From positions 124,001 to 188,000 of the forward strand of contig NZ_VOIQ01000009.1 in the NCBI RefSeq assembly GCF_010470675.1: a DNA stretch of 64,000 nucleotides, in the 5' to 3' direction. The stretch's first letter is position 1; the number at the start of each line of letters is the position of its first letter. The notes under the pieces are model-generated. The model was not told where the DNA came from. It was given only the letters and a program-made list of their open reading frames with translations, and ran no database searches. Origin of the DNA: Desulfovibrio sp. JC010 (lineage in GTDB: Bacteria; Desulfobacterota; Desulfovibrionia; Desulfovibrionales; Desulfovibrionaceae). The position numbers and the translations under genes were made by a program. This document shows positions 17,115 to 26,231 of the stretch, in pieces.

Positions 17115-18188
17115 CTATGCTGCTTCAGCTTCCTCTCTGTCATCTCCGATTGCGCTGGGGCCGAATCCGAGCAGGATGGGGCTGGCAACAAAGATGGAGG
17201 AGTAGGTACCGACACCTACACCGATGAGCAGTGCGAGAGCGAAATCGTGGATTACGCCGCCGCCCAGTGCGAACAGGGCCGCAACAACCAGCAGGGTGGT
17301 GCCGGAAGTGAGGATGGTTCTGCTCAGGGTCTGGTTGATACTGATATTGATGGTCTCTGCAAGAGAATCACTGATCTTGCCGAGCAGGTTCTCACGGATA
17401 CGGTCGAAAACGATGATGGTATCGTTCAGAGAGTAACCGATGATGGTCAGCAGGGCCGCGATGATGGTCAGGTCGAACTCCTTGCCGAGCAGGGAGAAGA
17501 TACCGACTGTGATCAGAATATCATGGATGAGTGCCACAATGGCCCCCAACGCGTAATTCAATTTCAGATACCAGCACAAACCGACAGTGATGAACAGGGC
17601 ACCGAAAATAAGCACGGTGGTGGACATACCCAGCAGCTGCAGGGCACTGATTCCGGCAAAAAGGCCACCGGCCATAATTGCCGCTGCGAACCAACGTTGC
17701 TCAAAACGGCCGGAGATGTAGATAGCGATCAGGAGCACTGCGAAGTACAGGGCCTCAATGGCCTTGGTCCGCAGGTCGGCACCGACTTTGGGACCAACCA
17801 TTTCCAGACGCTGGATTTCAAATCCGGTTCCTTTCAGACCGGACTCAAGTCCGGCAGAGATGTTATCCCGCACTTCAGAAGAACTGATCTCGGAAGAAGA
17901 AGTTCTGAGCAGGATTTCATTATCGTCGTCATGACCGAAGCTCTGGACAACCAGTCCGGGGAGCTTAGCGTCCTCAAGGGCACCTTTTACAGCCTTTACA
18001 TCTACTTTCTTATCAAACTTAACCTGAACCACGATACCGCCGGCAAAGTCGATGCCGTACTTGGGGCCGCCGTTCATGATCAGCGAACCGAGCCCGAGCA
18101 GGATCAGCACAGCGGAAACGATGAACGCTTTGCCCTTTGCTCCGATAAAATCGATCTTGGTATCGGGTTTAATTATCTGCAATCCCAT
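17115..18188 (-). CDS. secF: Protein translocase subunit SecF
   Basis: A 357-residue inner-membrane protein that, with SecD, uses proton flow to help pull proteins across SecYEG. It has one N-terminal helix, a periplasmic P1 domain introduced by GIDFAGGIVVQ (about residue 47), and five C-terminal helices with GYSLNDTIIVFDRIRENL, the classic SecF motif. A strong AAGGAG precedes the ATG. It lies 13 bases after secD, so the genes are cotranscribed in the usual yajC-secD-secF order. Confidence 0.97.
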   Translation of the reverse strand: MGLQIIKPDTKIDFIGAKGKAFIVSAVLILLGLGSLIMNGGPKYGIDFAGGIVVQVKFDKKVDVKAVKGALEDAKLPGLVVQSFGHDDDNEILLRTSSSEISSSEVRDNISAGLESGLKGTGFEIQRLEMVGPKVGADLRTKAIEALYFAVLLIAIYISGRFEQRWFAAAIMAGGLFAGISALQLLGMSTTVLIFGALFITVGLCWYLKLNYALGAIVALIHDILITVGIFSLLGKEFDLTIIAALLTIIGYSLNDTIIVFDRIRENLLGKISDSLAETINISINQTLSRTILTSGTTLLVVAALFALGGGVIHDFALALLIGVGVGTYSSIFVASPILLGFGPSAIGDDREEAEAA

Positions 18189-18201
18189 TTATTCACTCTC
18201 C

Positions 18202-19803
18202 TTAAATGTTCAGCGGTGCATCGGCGGCACGCTTGGAGGTGTAAAGCTCAAACAAGATGCGGGTCACGAAAATAGCGGTGAACATGGAGGTAAGAATACC
18301 CAGAGTAAGTGTTACCGCAAAACCGCGCACCGGCCCGGTACCGAACTGGTAAAGAATAACCGCAGCGATCACAGTGGTGATGTTTGCGTCCAGAATGGTC
18401 AGGGTTGCCCTGCTGTAGCCTTCTACGATAGCGGCTTTAGCGGTCAGTCCCCGTCTTAATTCTTCACGTATGCGTTCGAAGATGATGACGTTAGCATCAA
18501 CAGCCATACCGATGGTCAGGATGATACCCGCGATACCGGGCAGAGTCAGGGTTGCGCCGAAAGCCGCCAGACCTGCGAGAATCAGCACCACGTTGAGCAC
18601 CAGCACAACGTCGGCAACGAAACCTGCAAAGCCGTAGTAGGCGAGCATGAAGATCAGCACCAGCACACTACCTGCGATAGCGGCGGAGATACCCTTATCA
18701 ATGGATTCCTGTCCCAAGGAAGGACCGACTGTTCTCTGCTCAAGGATTTTAACCGGAGCAGGAAGAGAACCGGCACGCAGAACAATGGCGAGGTCATGGG
18801 CCTCATCAGTGGTGTAGCTTCCGGTGATGGAAGCGCGGCCGCCTGCGATCTTATCCTGAATGGTCGGTGCGGAATATACTTTACCGTCCAGAACGATTGC
18901 CATCTGTCTCTTGATGTTCTCACCGGTAACCCGTTCAAAAATTCTTGCGCCCCTGCTGTTGAAGTTCAGGGTTACGTAAGGCTGGTTGAACTGGTCAAAA
19001 CGAGTCTGCGCATCAGTGATGTATTCACCGGTCAGCATGGCGTCTTTCTTGAGGACAATGGGTTTTTCGACATAGGAACCGTCGGGAAGTCTGTGTCTGA
19101 TGACAGTAACTTCACGTCCGGGTGCAACGATGCCCTTCTGTGCTTTTTCAAGATCAGCACCCTCATCCACCAGTTTGAATTCAAGGTGGGCGGTTTTACC
19201 GATGATCTTGATCGCTCTTTCGGGATCCTGCATACCGGGCAGCTGCACCTGAATGCGGTTGCCCTGCTGCTTGCGGATATCCGGCTCAGCAACACCGAAC
19301 TGGTCAATACGGTTGCGGATGGTTTTGATTGCCTGATCCATGGTCAGCTTGGTCAGGTACTTTTTGTATTCCGGAGTGGGAGCAAAAACGTAAGTGACTT
19401 TGCCGTCAGGCTTCACTGCGGTGCTGAGGATGGTCAGGTTGCCGAAGGAATCTTTAACAAGCTTTTCCAGCTTTTCCTTCTGGGCTTCCTTGAGGAGAAC
19501 CGCTTCGATTCTCTCACCCTTGAGCACTTTAGGCTTCAATACAATTACGCCTTCCTCGCGGGCTACGGCCTTGAGGTCGTCTCCCATGCGGGCAAGGTTG
19601 TTATCCATGGCTTTATCCATATCAACACCGAGTGTGAGGTGGATTCCGCCCTTAAGGTCAAGTCCCAAACTGATTTTGTCATCAGGCAGGATGCTTGCCA
19701 TTCCCGAATTCTGAACCGCAGGCAGTGAAGGAAGGAGGTAAGCAACTCCAAACACGACAACAAGCAGGGTCAGGATAATTTTCCAACGAAGACTCCCGTT
19801 CAT
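18202..19803 (-). CDS. secD: Protein translocase subunit SecD
   Basis: A 533-residue RND-type inner-membrane protein, partner of SecF. It shows an N-terminal helix, the GLDLKGGIHLTLGV motif (about 46), the P1 periplasmic domain, and six C-terminal-region helices with GMAVDANVIIFERIREEL, where the Asp and Arg belong to the proton path. The ATG at 19803 has a strong GGAGAGGAG. A possible terminator lies between yajC and secD, so part of the transcription may stop there. Confidence 0.97.
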   Translation of the reverse strand: MNGSLRWKIILTLLVVVFGVAYLLPSLPAVQNSGMASILPDDKISLGLDLKGGIHLTLGVDMDKAMDNNLARMGDDLKAVAREEGVIVLKPKVLKGERIEAVLLKEAQKEKLEKLVKDSFGNLTILSTAVKPDGKVTYVFAPTPEYKKYLTKLTMDQAIKTIRNRIDQFGVAEPDIRKQQGNRIQVQLPGMQDPERAIKIIGKTAHLEFKLVDEGADLEKAQKGIVAPGREVTVIRHRLPDGSYVEKPIVLKKDAMLTGEYITDAQTRFDQFNQPYVTLNFNSRGARIFERVTGENIKRQMAIVLDGKVYSAPTIQDKIAGGRASITGSYTTDEAHDLAIVLRAGSLPAPVKILEQRTVGPSLGQESIDKGISAAIAGSVLVLIFMLAYYGFAGFVADVVLVLNVVLILAGLAAFGATLTLPGIAGIILTIGMAVDANVIIFERIREELRRGLTAKAAIVEGYSRATLTILDANITTVIAAVILYQFGTGPVRGFAVTLTLGILTSMFTAIFVTRILFELYTSKRAADAPLNI

Positions 19804-19848
19804 CTCCTCTCCCTTTATAAATTCAACTAGGATAGGTTACAAAAACAC

Positions 19849-19893
19849 TAAAAAGGCAAGCACTTCCGGCTTAACCGAAAAGCGACTTGCCTT
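19849..19893 (-). terminator. Possible terminator between yajC and secD
   Basis: On the minus strand AAGGCAAG pairs with CTTGCCTT over a partly paired inner region. A short T-run (CTTTTTAG) follows. This may attenuate secDF relative to yajC. Confidence 0.5.
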
Positions 19894-19917
19894 GATAGGC
19901 TTCACTACACAAAAAGA

Positions 19918-20268
19918 TTATTTATCTTTCTTTTCTTCTTTCTTCGCAGCATTTGCGAGATTGGAAACAAAAGATCTTTCTACTTTGACCTGAAGGCCTT
20001 CAGCAAGTTCCACGGTCAGCTCATCGCCATCAACGGCGGTTACGCGGCCGTAGATACCGCCTGCGGTAAGAACACGGTCACCCCTCTGGATTGCATCCAG
20101 CATTGCTTTGTGCTCTTTGGCTTTTTTCTGCTGCGGTCTGATGAGCAGAAAATAGAAAATTGCAAACATGAGGATGAGAGGGAGAAAAGAACCGAGTGCG
20201 CCCATAGGCCCGCCCTGGGCCTGCTGTCCGGCTGCACCCATCGCATGAGCGATATCTGCAAAAAACAT
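19918..20268 (-). CDS. yajC: Preprotein translocase subunit YajC
   Basis: A 116-residue single-span membrane protein of the Sec accessory complex. One hydrophobic helix (about residues 27-46, GSFLPLILMFAIFYFLLIRP) is followed by the family motif RPQQKKAKEHKAML. A small beta domain comes next (GDRVLTAGGIYGRVTAVDGD) and a lysine-rich tail ends it. I start at ATG 20268, which has a perfect AGGAGG; the frame is open a further 19 codons upstream without support. It heads the yajC-secD-secF set. Confidence 0.95.
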   Translation of the reverse strand: MFFADIAHAMGAAGQQAQGGPMGALGSFLPLILMFAIFYFLLIRPQQKKAKEHKAMLDAIQRGDRVLTAGGIYGRVTAVDGDELTVELAEGLQVKVERSFVSNLANAAKKEEKKDK

Positions 20269-20453
20269 TACGTCCTCCTGAAAAGACTGTGTATAAATAA
20301 AACAATCCCCCCGCTGCCTGAACATCTGCGTCCGGGCACGGGAGCCCTTAATGACAATTACAACTGATGATCAATAAAAGAATTAATATAAATATGCAAC
20401 AATTTCCGCACCCCAACCGCCAATAAAGCCTTAAAAAGAACTACCCGGGATAA

Positions 20454-21161
20454 TTAACCATTTTTCGGATTCCAAACTTTTTCAAAAAAATCATCCGGCC
20501 AGAGAAGCACGTCCGGTTTTCCAGCGCATAATTTTTCCTTTATCCGCCCGTCAATTTCAATTTTGAATTTGATAAATGATGTGTACACCCCGGCGCAATC
20601 AATATCGCCCGCCAGAACATACCCCGCAAGCCGCTGATCCTTAAAAACCAGCTTGCGGTAAATCTGTTTTTCTTCATCAAAAAAGACGCAAGCCTCATAA
20701 CCGGGAGCACCATCCTCCGGATCGACCTCCCCCATACACATGAGCGGCAGGCCGAATAAAGTACTGGAAACCATGGACAGTGCCGGATTATCTTCACTGC
20801 CGGAAACCGCAACGGCTCCGGCCTCCAAAAAACTCTTATCCTTCAGCAGTACTCCGCGCAAGCCCCCTTCTTTATCACGGATAATATCCTTAACTTCTGC
20901 ACCGCAACGGATGATCACCCCGGCTTCTCGCATACGTCTTGCGGCAAGCTCCGCCCCTTGCGCATCGCAAACACCACGAAGCACACGCTGCCCGCTTTCA
21001 ATTACAGCAACTTCAACACCGCGATTATGAAACATTTGGGCCGCCTGCAATCCTATAACACCGCCACCAAGCACAACCGCCCTTTTGATCTTTGCTGCAA
21101 CTTCCTCAAGCCGGACAACATCCTCAACGCCGTCCAAATTGTAGATATCAGCACCCTTCAT
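20454..21161 (-). CDS. NAD(P)/FAD oxidoreductase-like protein, N-terminally reduced
   Basis: A 235-residue protein matching only the second half of NirB/NADH-oxidase-type flavoproteins. It opens (GADIYNLDGVEDVVRLEEVA) where family members continue from their first FAD domain. It then has a nucleotide motif AVVLGGGVIGLQAAQMF (about 28-44) and an IESGQRVLRG acidic strand end. The N-terminal FAD-binding half and its GxGxxG are missing. ATG 21161 has GAGGAG ten bases upstream and lies inside the end of the ferredoxin gene. It is the last of three overlapping genes. It may be a working subunit that relies on a partner, or a reduced gene; the intact reading frame favours the former. Confidence 0.7.
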   Translation of the reverse strand: MKGADIYNLDGVEDVVRLEEVAAKIKRAVVLGGGVIGLQAAQMFHNRGVEVAVIESGQRVLRGVCDAQGAELAARRMREAGVIIRCGAEVKDIIRDKEGGLRGVLLKDKSFLEAGAVAVSGSEDNPALSMVSSTLFGLPLMCMGEVDPEDGAPGYEACVFFDEEKQIYRKLVFKDQRLAGYVLAGDIDCAGVYTSFIKFKIEIDGRIKEKLCAGKPDVLLWPDDFFEKVWNPKNG

Positions 21162-21609
21162 GGATCTGTCTCTCCTCAAATTTCAAGGCACGGTTGGGAC
21201 AGGCTTCCACGCAGGCCGGGCCGTTTTCCCTGCCGGAACAGAGGTCGCATTTGATAATCTTATCATTATATTTATCGCGCCGGATTACTCCATAAGGACA
21301 AGCCATGAGGCAGGACCAGCAGCCCGTACATTTCTCAACATCGTAAGCCGTGATTCCGGTAACCTCATCTTTATAAAGCGCACCGGAACTGCAAACCGGA
21401 ACACACTCCGGTTCCGCACAATGTCTACAACTGAGCGCAACACTGCACTCTTCATTTTCCAATAAAATTTTGCGTGACTGCAAACCGTCAGCCCGCTCGC
21501 GGGTATATGCCTGAATCAAATCCCCGGATTCGCTATGAGCGGTCAGGCAGGCCAGCTCACACAGGCCGCAGCCCATGCAATACTCTTTATCTGGATAAAT
21601 TCGTTTCAT
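21148..21609 (-). CDS. 4Fe-4S ferredoxin-type electron-transfer subunit (HycB/DmsB-like)
   Basis: A 153-residue iron-sulfur protein with four cysteine clusters: CMGCGLCELAC (about 12-22), CRHCAEPECVPVC (about 61-73), CTGCWSCLMACPYG (about 94-107) and CDLCSG...CVEACP (about 121-139). Each can bind a [4Fe-4S] centre in the DmsB/HycB manner. It lies three bases behind the gltB-like gene and overlaps the flavoprotein gene, so the three likely form an electron chain. The same trio is known from archaeal-type glutamate synthases in Desulfovibrio and methanogens. Confidence 0.88.
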   Translation of the reverse strand: MKRIYPDKEYCMGCGLCELACLTAHSESGDLIQAYTRERADGLQSRKILLENEECSVALSCRHCAEPECVPVCSSGALYKDEVTGITAYDVEKCTGCWSCLMACPYGVIRRDKYNDKIIKCDLCSGRENGPACVEACPNRALKFEERQIHEGC

Positions 21610-21612
21610 TAT

Positions 21613-22620
21613 TTATTGACCCGCGTGCTTTACTTCTAAAATTTCCATTGCATTTTCAGACAGCCCCACGGCCCGCAGCTTGCTTCTGTCGCCACACAAT
21701 TTTTTATGTGAATCCACCCCCATTTCAACGAGCATTTCTCCAATTTCCCGCGACCAGCGGTAAACTAAATCTGTAATCTGCTCCGCTCCAACTTCCGGGT
21801 TCTGACGCTTGCGCAATTTAGGATCGTTGGTCGCAATCCCCCACGGGCATTTTCCTGTATGGCAATGCCCGCAAAGGGTGCAACCGACAGCAGCTAAGGC
21901 GGCTTCTCCGATATTTACTGCATCTGCTCCAAGGGCGATGATCTTAAGCACATCCGTACTGCACCGAAGATATCCTCCGGCAATCAACGAAACATTTGAG
22001 CGCAGCCCTTCCTGACGCAGCCTTTTATCCACACAGGCTAAAGCAAGCTCCATGGGCATACCGGGAATTCTAGCGTCCGAGTATTCAAGACTCAATTGCT
22101 TCGCCCCGTTACAGACCTCAGCAACTGCGACTTCGGCAACATTGTGTGACGGGAATAACTTTACAGCCTGCGCAGGATTACAGACAACACCGAGCTTTTC
22201 AGCTGCCATTTCCATTGCTTTTTGCAGGTTGGGATTAAATATTTTCCGGGAGGTCTCGCCCAAAACAAAGAATCCGGAAGGACCTGTCGGAGTGCCCGGA
22301 CCGCCATGAGCAGAGCCGGGTTGCCCGCAATCAAGCAGCAGACGCTCCCGGTGAAATGAAAACTCCGGCTTAAATATAGACGGATTTCCAGACATCCCGC
22401 TTTCGGCCTGAATGGACAAAGCCCCGGTTGGACACATTGCCGCACAACGCAGACAGCCGATACATTTGCTGTTGTCATGAGCGAGTCTTCCCCGTGCGTT
22501 ATTCCAGAAGTGCGCTTCGTAAGAGCACTGGTTGATGCAGCCCCTGCAATTAATGCACAACTCCGGGTCACGCTTTATGCGGAATTGCGGGAAAGAATTT
22601 GTTATTTTTCTGAAAAGCAA
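21613..22620 (-). CDS. Archaeal-type glutamate synthase (GltB2)-like protein, shortened
   Basis: A 335-residue protein with two N-terminal ferredoxin motifs (CINCRGCINQC at 22-32 and CIGCLRCAAMCP at 53-64). The C-terminal part resembles the end of the FMN/glutamate synthase barrel: SLIAGGYLRCSTDVLKIIAL, ALGADAVNIGEAAL and the cluster-binding CTLCGHCHTGKCPWGIATND. Archaeal-type GltB is about 500 residues, so much of the first half of the barrel appears missing or replaced. The start is TTG 22620, with GGAGG five bases upstream contributed by the adjoining hairpin repeat. No in-frame ATG lies upstream before a stop. Whether it still makes glutamate is doubtful. Confidence 0.72.
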   Translation of the reverse strand: MLFRKITNSFPQFRIKRDPELCINCRGCINQCSYEAHFWNNARGRLAHDNSKCIGCLRCAAMCPTGALSIQAESGMSGNPSIFKPEFSFHRERLLLDCGQPGSAHGGPGTPTGPSGFFVLGETSRKIFNPNLQKAMEMAAEKLGVVCNPAQAVKLFPSHNVAEVAVAEVCNGAKQLSLEYSDARIPGMPMELALACVDKRLRQEGLRSNVSLIAGGYLRCSTDVLKIIALGADAVNIGEAALAAVGCTLCGHCHTGKCPWGIATNDPKLRKRQNPEVGAEQITDLVYRWSREIGEMLVEMGVDSHKKLCGDRSKLRAVGLSENAMEILEVKHAGQ

Positions 22621-22623
22621 GAA

Positions 22624-22727
22624 TGCCTCCGGCGGCTCTCCGAGGGGCCTATCGGCGATCCCTCCGGGGGCTTAAACCCTTTTGCAAAAGGGTTTAAGAA
22701 TCCCAAAACCTTTTATTTAGCTTCGCT
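22624..22727 (+). repeat. Dispersed intergenic hairpin element (forward)
   Basis: TGCCTCCGGCGGC start, GGGGGCTTAAACCC, central hairpin AAACCCTTTTGCAAAAGGGT, AAGAATCCCAAAACC and AGCTTCGCT end. It abuts the start codon of the minus-strand gltB-like gene and provides its GGAGG on that strand. Confidence 0.85.
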
Positions 22728-22759
22728 ATTAAGTTTGTTCAATATTTAGTTAACTGAAA

Positions 22760-23446
22760 TCACTTTACAATAGGCCAAAAATTTAGATGTCTTGCGGGTG
22801 AGTAGCCTTCATAAAAAGCTTCGCCCAGACTGGAAAATTTTACCCTGTTCAGTCTGCCGATCTTTTCGGCATATCTGTCTCCGGTCAAAAAACAGCGGCG
22901 GCTTTTTTTATTGCCTACCCACGGTTTGTTGAATTTCTTCAATTTGCTGACAACCGGCCAGAACCCCTTCTTTTCTTTATAGGCGTTTCGCTGCGCTTGG
23001 AGAAGCAATTTCTGTTTGCCGCGGTCATTGCCTTTGTGGAAATAGTAAAAAGCCGCACCCTTGCGGATCATACGCTTGTTCACAAAGAGATTATCCACGT
23101 ATACCCAGCCGATTATACGTTTGTAGCGGTCTTTGCCTTTTCCGGCAGGTTCAATGCGCACCCGTTTGCCGAGGATCAGCTTGTTGAGCATGGCCTTGGC
23201 CTGCCGGGCATAATACTGGTCCGGTTTGCCGTCCCGCCCGATTTCCGGGGTATCGATCCCGGCAATTCGTACATGTCTGTTGTCAGCAAGAACAAATGTA
23301 TCGCCGTCAATCACGTAACGAACCCTGGCCTCAAAAGCTGAAGCTGTTGCCGCATTGAAAAACAGGCAGCACAGTACAAAAAAGAAAACGGGGCCCTTAA
23401 GGACCCCGCTTCGTGAATTGCTATTTTTAATTCTGACTTTCGGCAT
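22760..23446 (-). CDS. Secreted thermonuclease (staphylococcal nuclease homologue)
   Basis: A 228-residue nuclease with a basic N-terminus and a signal peptide (hydrophobic residues 20-31, cleavage near ATASA/FEA). The SNase domain follows with all catalytic residues: Arg60, Asp65, Thr66 and Glu68 in VRIAGIDTPE, and Arg110 in DRYKRIIGWVYV. It degrades DNA and RNA outside the cytoplasm with calcium. A basic C-terminal extension of about 70 residues follows the domain. ATG 23446 has AAGGA six bases upstream. The terminator-like hairpin for the upstream glgP gene overlaps codons 13-20 of this gene. Confidence 0.92.
   Translation of the reverse strand: MPKVRIKNSNSRSGVLKGPVFFFVLCCLFFNAATASAFEARVRYVIDGDTFVLADNRHVRIAGIDTPEIGRDGKPDQYYARQAKAMLNKLILGKRVRIEPAGKGKDRYKRIIGWVYVDNLFVNKRMIRKGAAFYYFHKGNDRGKQKLLLQAQRNAYKEKKGFWPVVSKLKKFNKPWVGNKKSRRCFLTGDRYAEKIGRLNRVKFSSLGEAFYEGYSPARHLNFWPIVK
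23378..23409 (-). terminator. Terminator-like hairpin inside the nuclease coding start
   Basis: On the minus strand GCGGGGTCCTTAAGGGCCCC is followed by GTTTTCTTTTTT. This is a good intrinsic terminator for glgP, but it falls within the signal-peptide codons of the nuclease gene, whose FFF codons make the T-run. Confidence 0.65.
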
Positions 23447-23456
23447 TCAAATCCTT

Positions 23457-26024
23457 TTACTGTGCCCAGTGGATGAGTCCGAGAGAATGAGGATCAAGCA
23501 GCAGCTCATGCTTGGGCAGGATACGTACGGTATAACCGAACCTTCCGGCCTCATTGGGCAGAACTTCGCCCTGATAAACATGCCAGCCGCCGCCCATATC
23601 TTCTTCAGGAGTCATGATCACGGTATTTCGGCGGGCAAATTTACCATCCTGCCCTACCGGTCCGGCATAGATTTCCACCTGCACATTATCCGGGGTCAAA
23701 CCGTTAAGAAAAACCTCAGCTGAAATGATGATCGGCTCTTCCACATATATATCGGTATGAACTTCCGAAGTAATGTTGCGGACCTTCAGGCTGGACCACT
23801 TGGTCATTACTTCCATTCTCCATGCAGCCAGATCCTTGGCTCCCTGGAAGTTGTCCTTATGCATGGTGTTGTAATTGCTGAATGCGGGCTGGTAAGCCTT
23901 TTCAGTATAATCTTCCACCATGCGGTTGGCGTTGAATTCCGGTCCCAGAATCCTTAACGCCTTCTTAACCTTGGCAATCCAGCTGCGGGGAAGGCTGCCG
24001 TGGCCGCGGTCATAGAACTCAGGGATTATGTCATTTTCCAGTACTCTGTAAAGGGTCTGGCTCTCCACAAAATCCTGATATTCATGATCGTTGTAATCTT
24101 CACCGCGCCCAACGGCCCAGCCGAGGCTATTATCAGGCAGGTAGGCTTCATCCCACCAGCCGTCCGGGGTGCTGAACTGAAGAACACCGTTAGCCATGGC
24201 CTTCATGCCGCTGGTTCCGCAGGCTTCCAAGGGACGACGCGGAGTATTCAGCCAGATATCGCAGCCCTGAACCATGTAATTGGCGATCTTCATGTCATAG
24301 TCTTCAAGAAAGACAAGACTCATGCGGCATTCTTCACGGCGGCAGAACTGGATCAGATCCTGAATGAGCTTTTTACCGCCGTTATCCTGCGGATGGGCTT
24401 TACCTGCAAAAATAAACTGCACCGGCTGCTTGGAGTCTGAAATTATCTTAATCAGACGTTCCTTATCTTTAAACAGAAGCCCCGCACGCTTGTAGGTAGC
24501 AAACCTGCGCGCAAAACCGATGGTCAATGCACGGGGATCGAGCACTTCATCCGCAAGCTCGATTTCCTTGCGCCGCGCCCCGATATTCATCAGCTGACGA
24601 CGCAGACGCTTACGCACGAAATCCACCAGACGCTCTCTGAGCCTTTCGTGGGTGCGCCAGAGTTCGGCATCGGGAATATTATCGGTCTGTCTCCATACTC
24701 TTGCGCAATCCGGGTCCTCACGCCAGTTCGGACCGAGGTAGCGGTCAAAAAGCAGAGAGAAATCAGTAGCCACCCATGTGGGCATATGCACGCCGTTGGT
24801 AATAGCCCCGATGGGTACATCTTCCACCGGATACTGCGGCCATACCTTCTGCCACATATTCCGGGAAACATGACCATGTAATTTGGATACACCGTTATTA
24901 AAACGGGAAAGTTTCAGGGCCAGCACGGTCATGCAGAACTGCTCCGCATCATCACGCGGGTCTTCACGTCCAAGAGACAGAAAAACCTTGTAAGCAAGCC
25001 CCATGGTCTGGGCATAAGGTTCAAAATACGGCCGCATCAAATCTGCGGGAAAACGGTCGTTACCCGCAGGAACCGGGGTGTGGGTGGTAAAGATGCTTGA
25101 GGAAGCAACCATTTCCATGGCCGCTTCAAAAGATAAACCGTGTTCGGTCATAAAAATGCGGATACGCTCAAGACCTGCAAAAGCGGAATGTCCTTCATTC
25201 ATATGAATAACGCTCGGCTCAAGCCCGAGAGCGGCAAGGGCCTTGACCCCGCCGATGCCGAGCAGGATCTCCTGCCAGAGACGCATTTCAAGATCACCGC
25301 CGTACAGTCGCGCGGTAATGTTGCGGAAATAAGTCGGGTTTTCGGGAATATTGGTATCAAGCAGATAAAGGGTCACCCGCCCGACTTCCACATACCAGAC
25401 TTTGACATGCAGAGGCTCACCTTTCATATCCAAGGTAAATTTGACCTCATTGTCGTCTTTATCTTTGGCGGCTTTGATAGACATTTCCTCAAAATCATGG
25501 CTGGGATAACGCTCCTGCTGCCAGCCGTCCTGAGTCATGTACTGCCGGAAATAACCGTGCTGATAGCACAGGCCGATCCCGATCAGCGGAATGTTCAGGT
25601 CGCTTGCTGATTTCAGGTGGTCCCCGGCAAGAATCCCCAATCCTCCGGAATAAATGGGCAGACTGAGGCCGATGCCGTATTCAAAACTGAAATAAGCCAC
25701 AACAGGATCACCTTTCCGGGCACCGTCAAATTTGTAGGAACAACCTTCACGTGCAAGGTAACTTCTCTGAACTTTGGCGGCTTCCTTGAGACGCTGCACA
25801 AAAAAATCATCATTAGCGAGTTCCTCAAGCTGCTGCTGGGGCAGGCTGTTCAGGAACTTTACCGGATTCTGCTGGCAATCACGCCAGAGAACCTGATCAA
25901 TAGAGGAAAAGATACTGGCAATGTCGCTGTTCCAGACAAAAAGAAAGTTATATGCCAAGTCCCAAAGCTCTTTGAGCTGACTGGGCAGACGTGGAACGAC
26001 GCTGTAAACGCGAAGCGGCTGCAT
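23457..26024 (-). CDS. glgP: Alpha-glucan (glycogen/maltodextrin) phosphorylase
   Basis: An 855-residue PLP enzyme of glycosyltransferase family 35 that releases glucose-1-phosphate from storage glucan. It belongs to the shorter archaeal/bacterial subgroup with an N-terminal DUF3417 region (PRLPSQLKELWDLAYNFLFVW). Substrate and PLP motifs include YFSFEYGIGLSLPIYSGGLG (about 112), HMNEGHSAF, FTTHTPVPAGND, and the PLP region EACGSGMK-type ACGTSGMKAMANG at about 610. The ATG has AAGGAG. It is divergent from dut. The nuclease gene lies ten bases behind it, with the likely glgP terminator inside that gene. Confidence 0.95.
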   Translation of the reverse strand: MQPLRVYSVVPRLPSQLKELWDLAYNFLFVWNSDIASIFSSIDQVLWRDCQQNPVKFLNSLPQQQLEELANDDFFVQRLKEAAKVQRSYLAREGCSYKFDGARKGDPVVAYFSFEYGIGLSLPIYSGGLGILAGDHLKSASDLNIPLIGIGLCYQHGYFRQYMTQDGWQQERYPSHDFEEMSIKAAKDKDDNEVKFTLDMKGEPLHVKVWYVEVGRVTLYLLDTNIPENPTYFRNITARLYGGDLEMRLWQEILLGIGGVKALAALGLEPSVIHMNEGHSAFAGLERIRIFMTEHGLSFEAAMEMVASSSIFTTHTPVPAGNDRFPADLMRPYFEPYAQTMGLAYKVFLSLGREDPRDDAEQFCMTVLALKLSRFNNGVSKLHGHVSRNMWQKVWPQYPVEDVPIGAITNGVHMPTWVATDFSLLFDRYLGPNWREDPDCARVWRQTDNIPDAELWRTHERLRERLVDFVRKRLRRQLMNIGARRKEIELADEVLDPRALTIGFARRFATYKRAGLLFKDKERLIKIISDSKQPVQFIFAGKAHPQDNGGKKLIQDLIQFCRREECRMSLVFLEDYDMKIANYMVQGCDIWLNTPRRPLEACGTSGMKAMANGVLQFSTPDGWWDEAYLPDNSLGWAVGRGEDYNDHEYQDFVESQTLYRVLENDIIPEFYDRGHGSLPRSWIAKVKKALRILGPEFNANRMVEDYTEKAYQPAFSNYNTMHKDNFQGAKDLAAWRMEVMTKWSSLKVRNITSEVHTDIYVEEPIIISAEVFLNGLTPDNVQVEIYAGPVGQDGKFARRNTVIMTPEEDMGGGWHVYQGEVLPNEAGRFGYTVRILPKHELLLDPHSLGLIHWAQ

Positions 26025-26231
26025 ACTTATCTCCTTAAAATATTAATTAGATACGGGATGATTAACCGAATATATCAGAAAGCCCGAACCTTTTACACTT
26101 CTTTTTATTATTTGCCTTATTCAGGTTAACATTTCAAGACAGTTTGGCAATTATCCGGATAGAAAGTTGACACATTTGACTTACAAGAGCATTCTGCCTC
26201 TTCAAAATATCACTTGTTCAAGGATAAGAAA

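Noticed and set aside
17247-18275. Open frame of 342 codons antisense to secF
   Set aside because: It is a shadow of secF, with no signal or domain.
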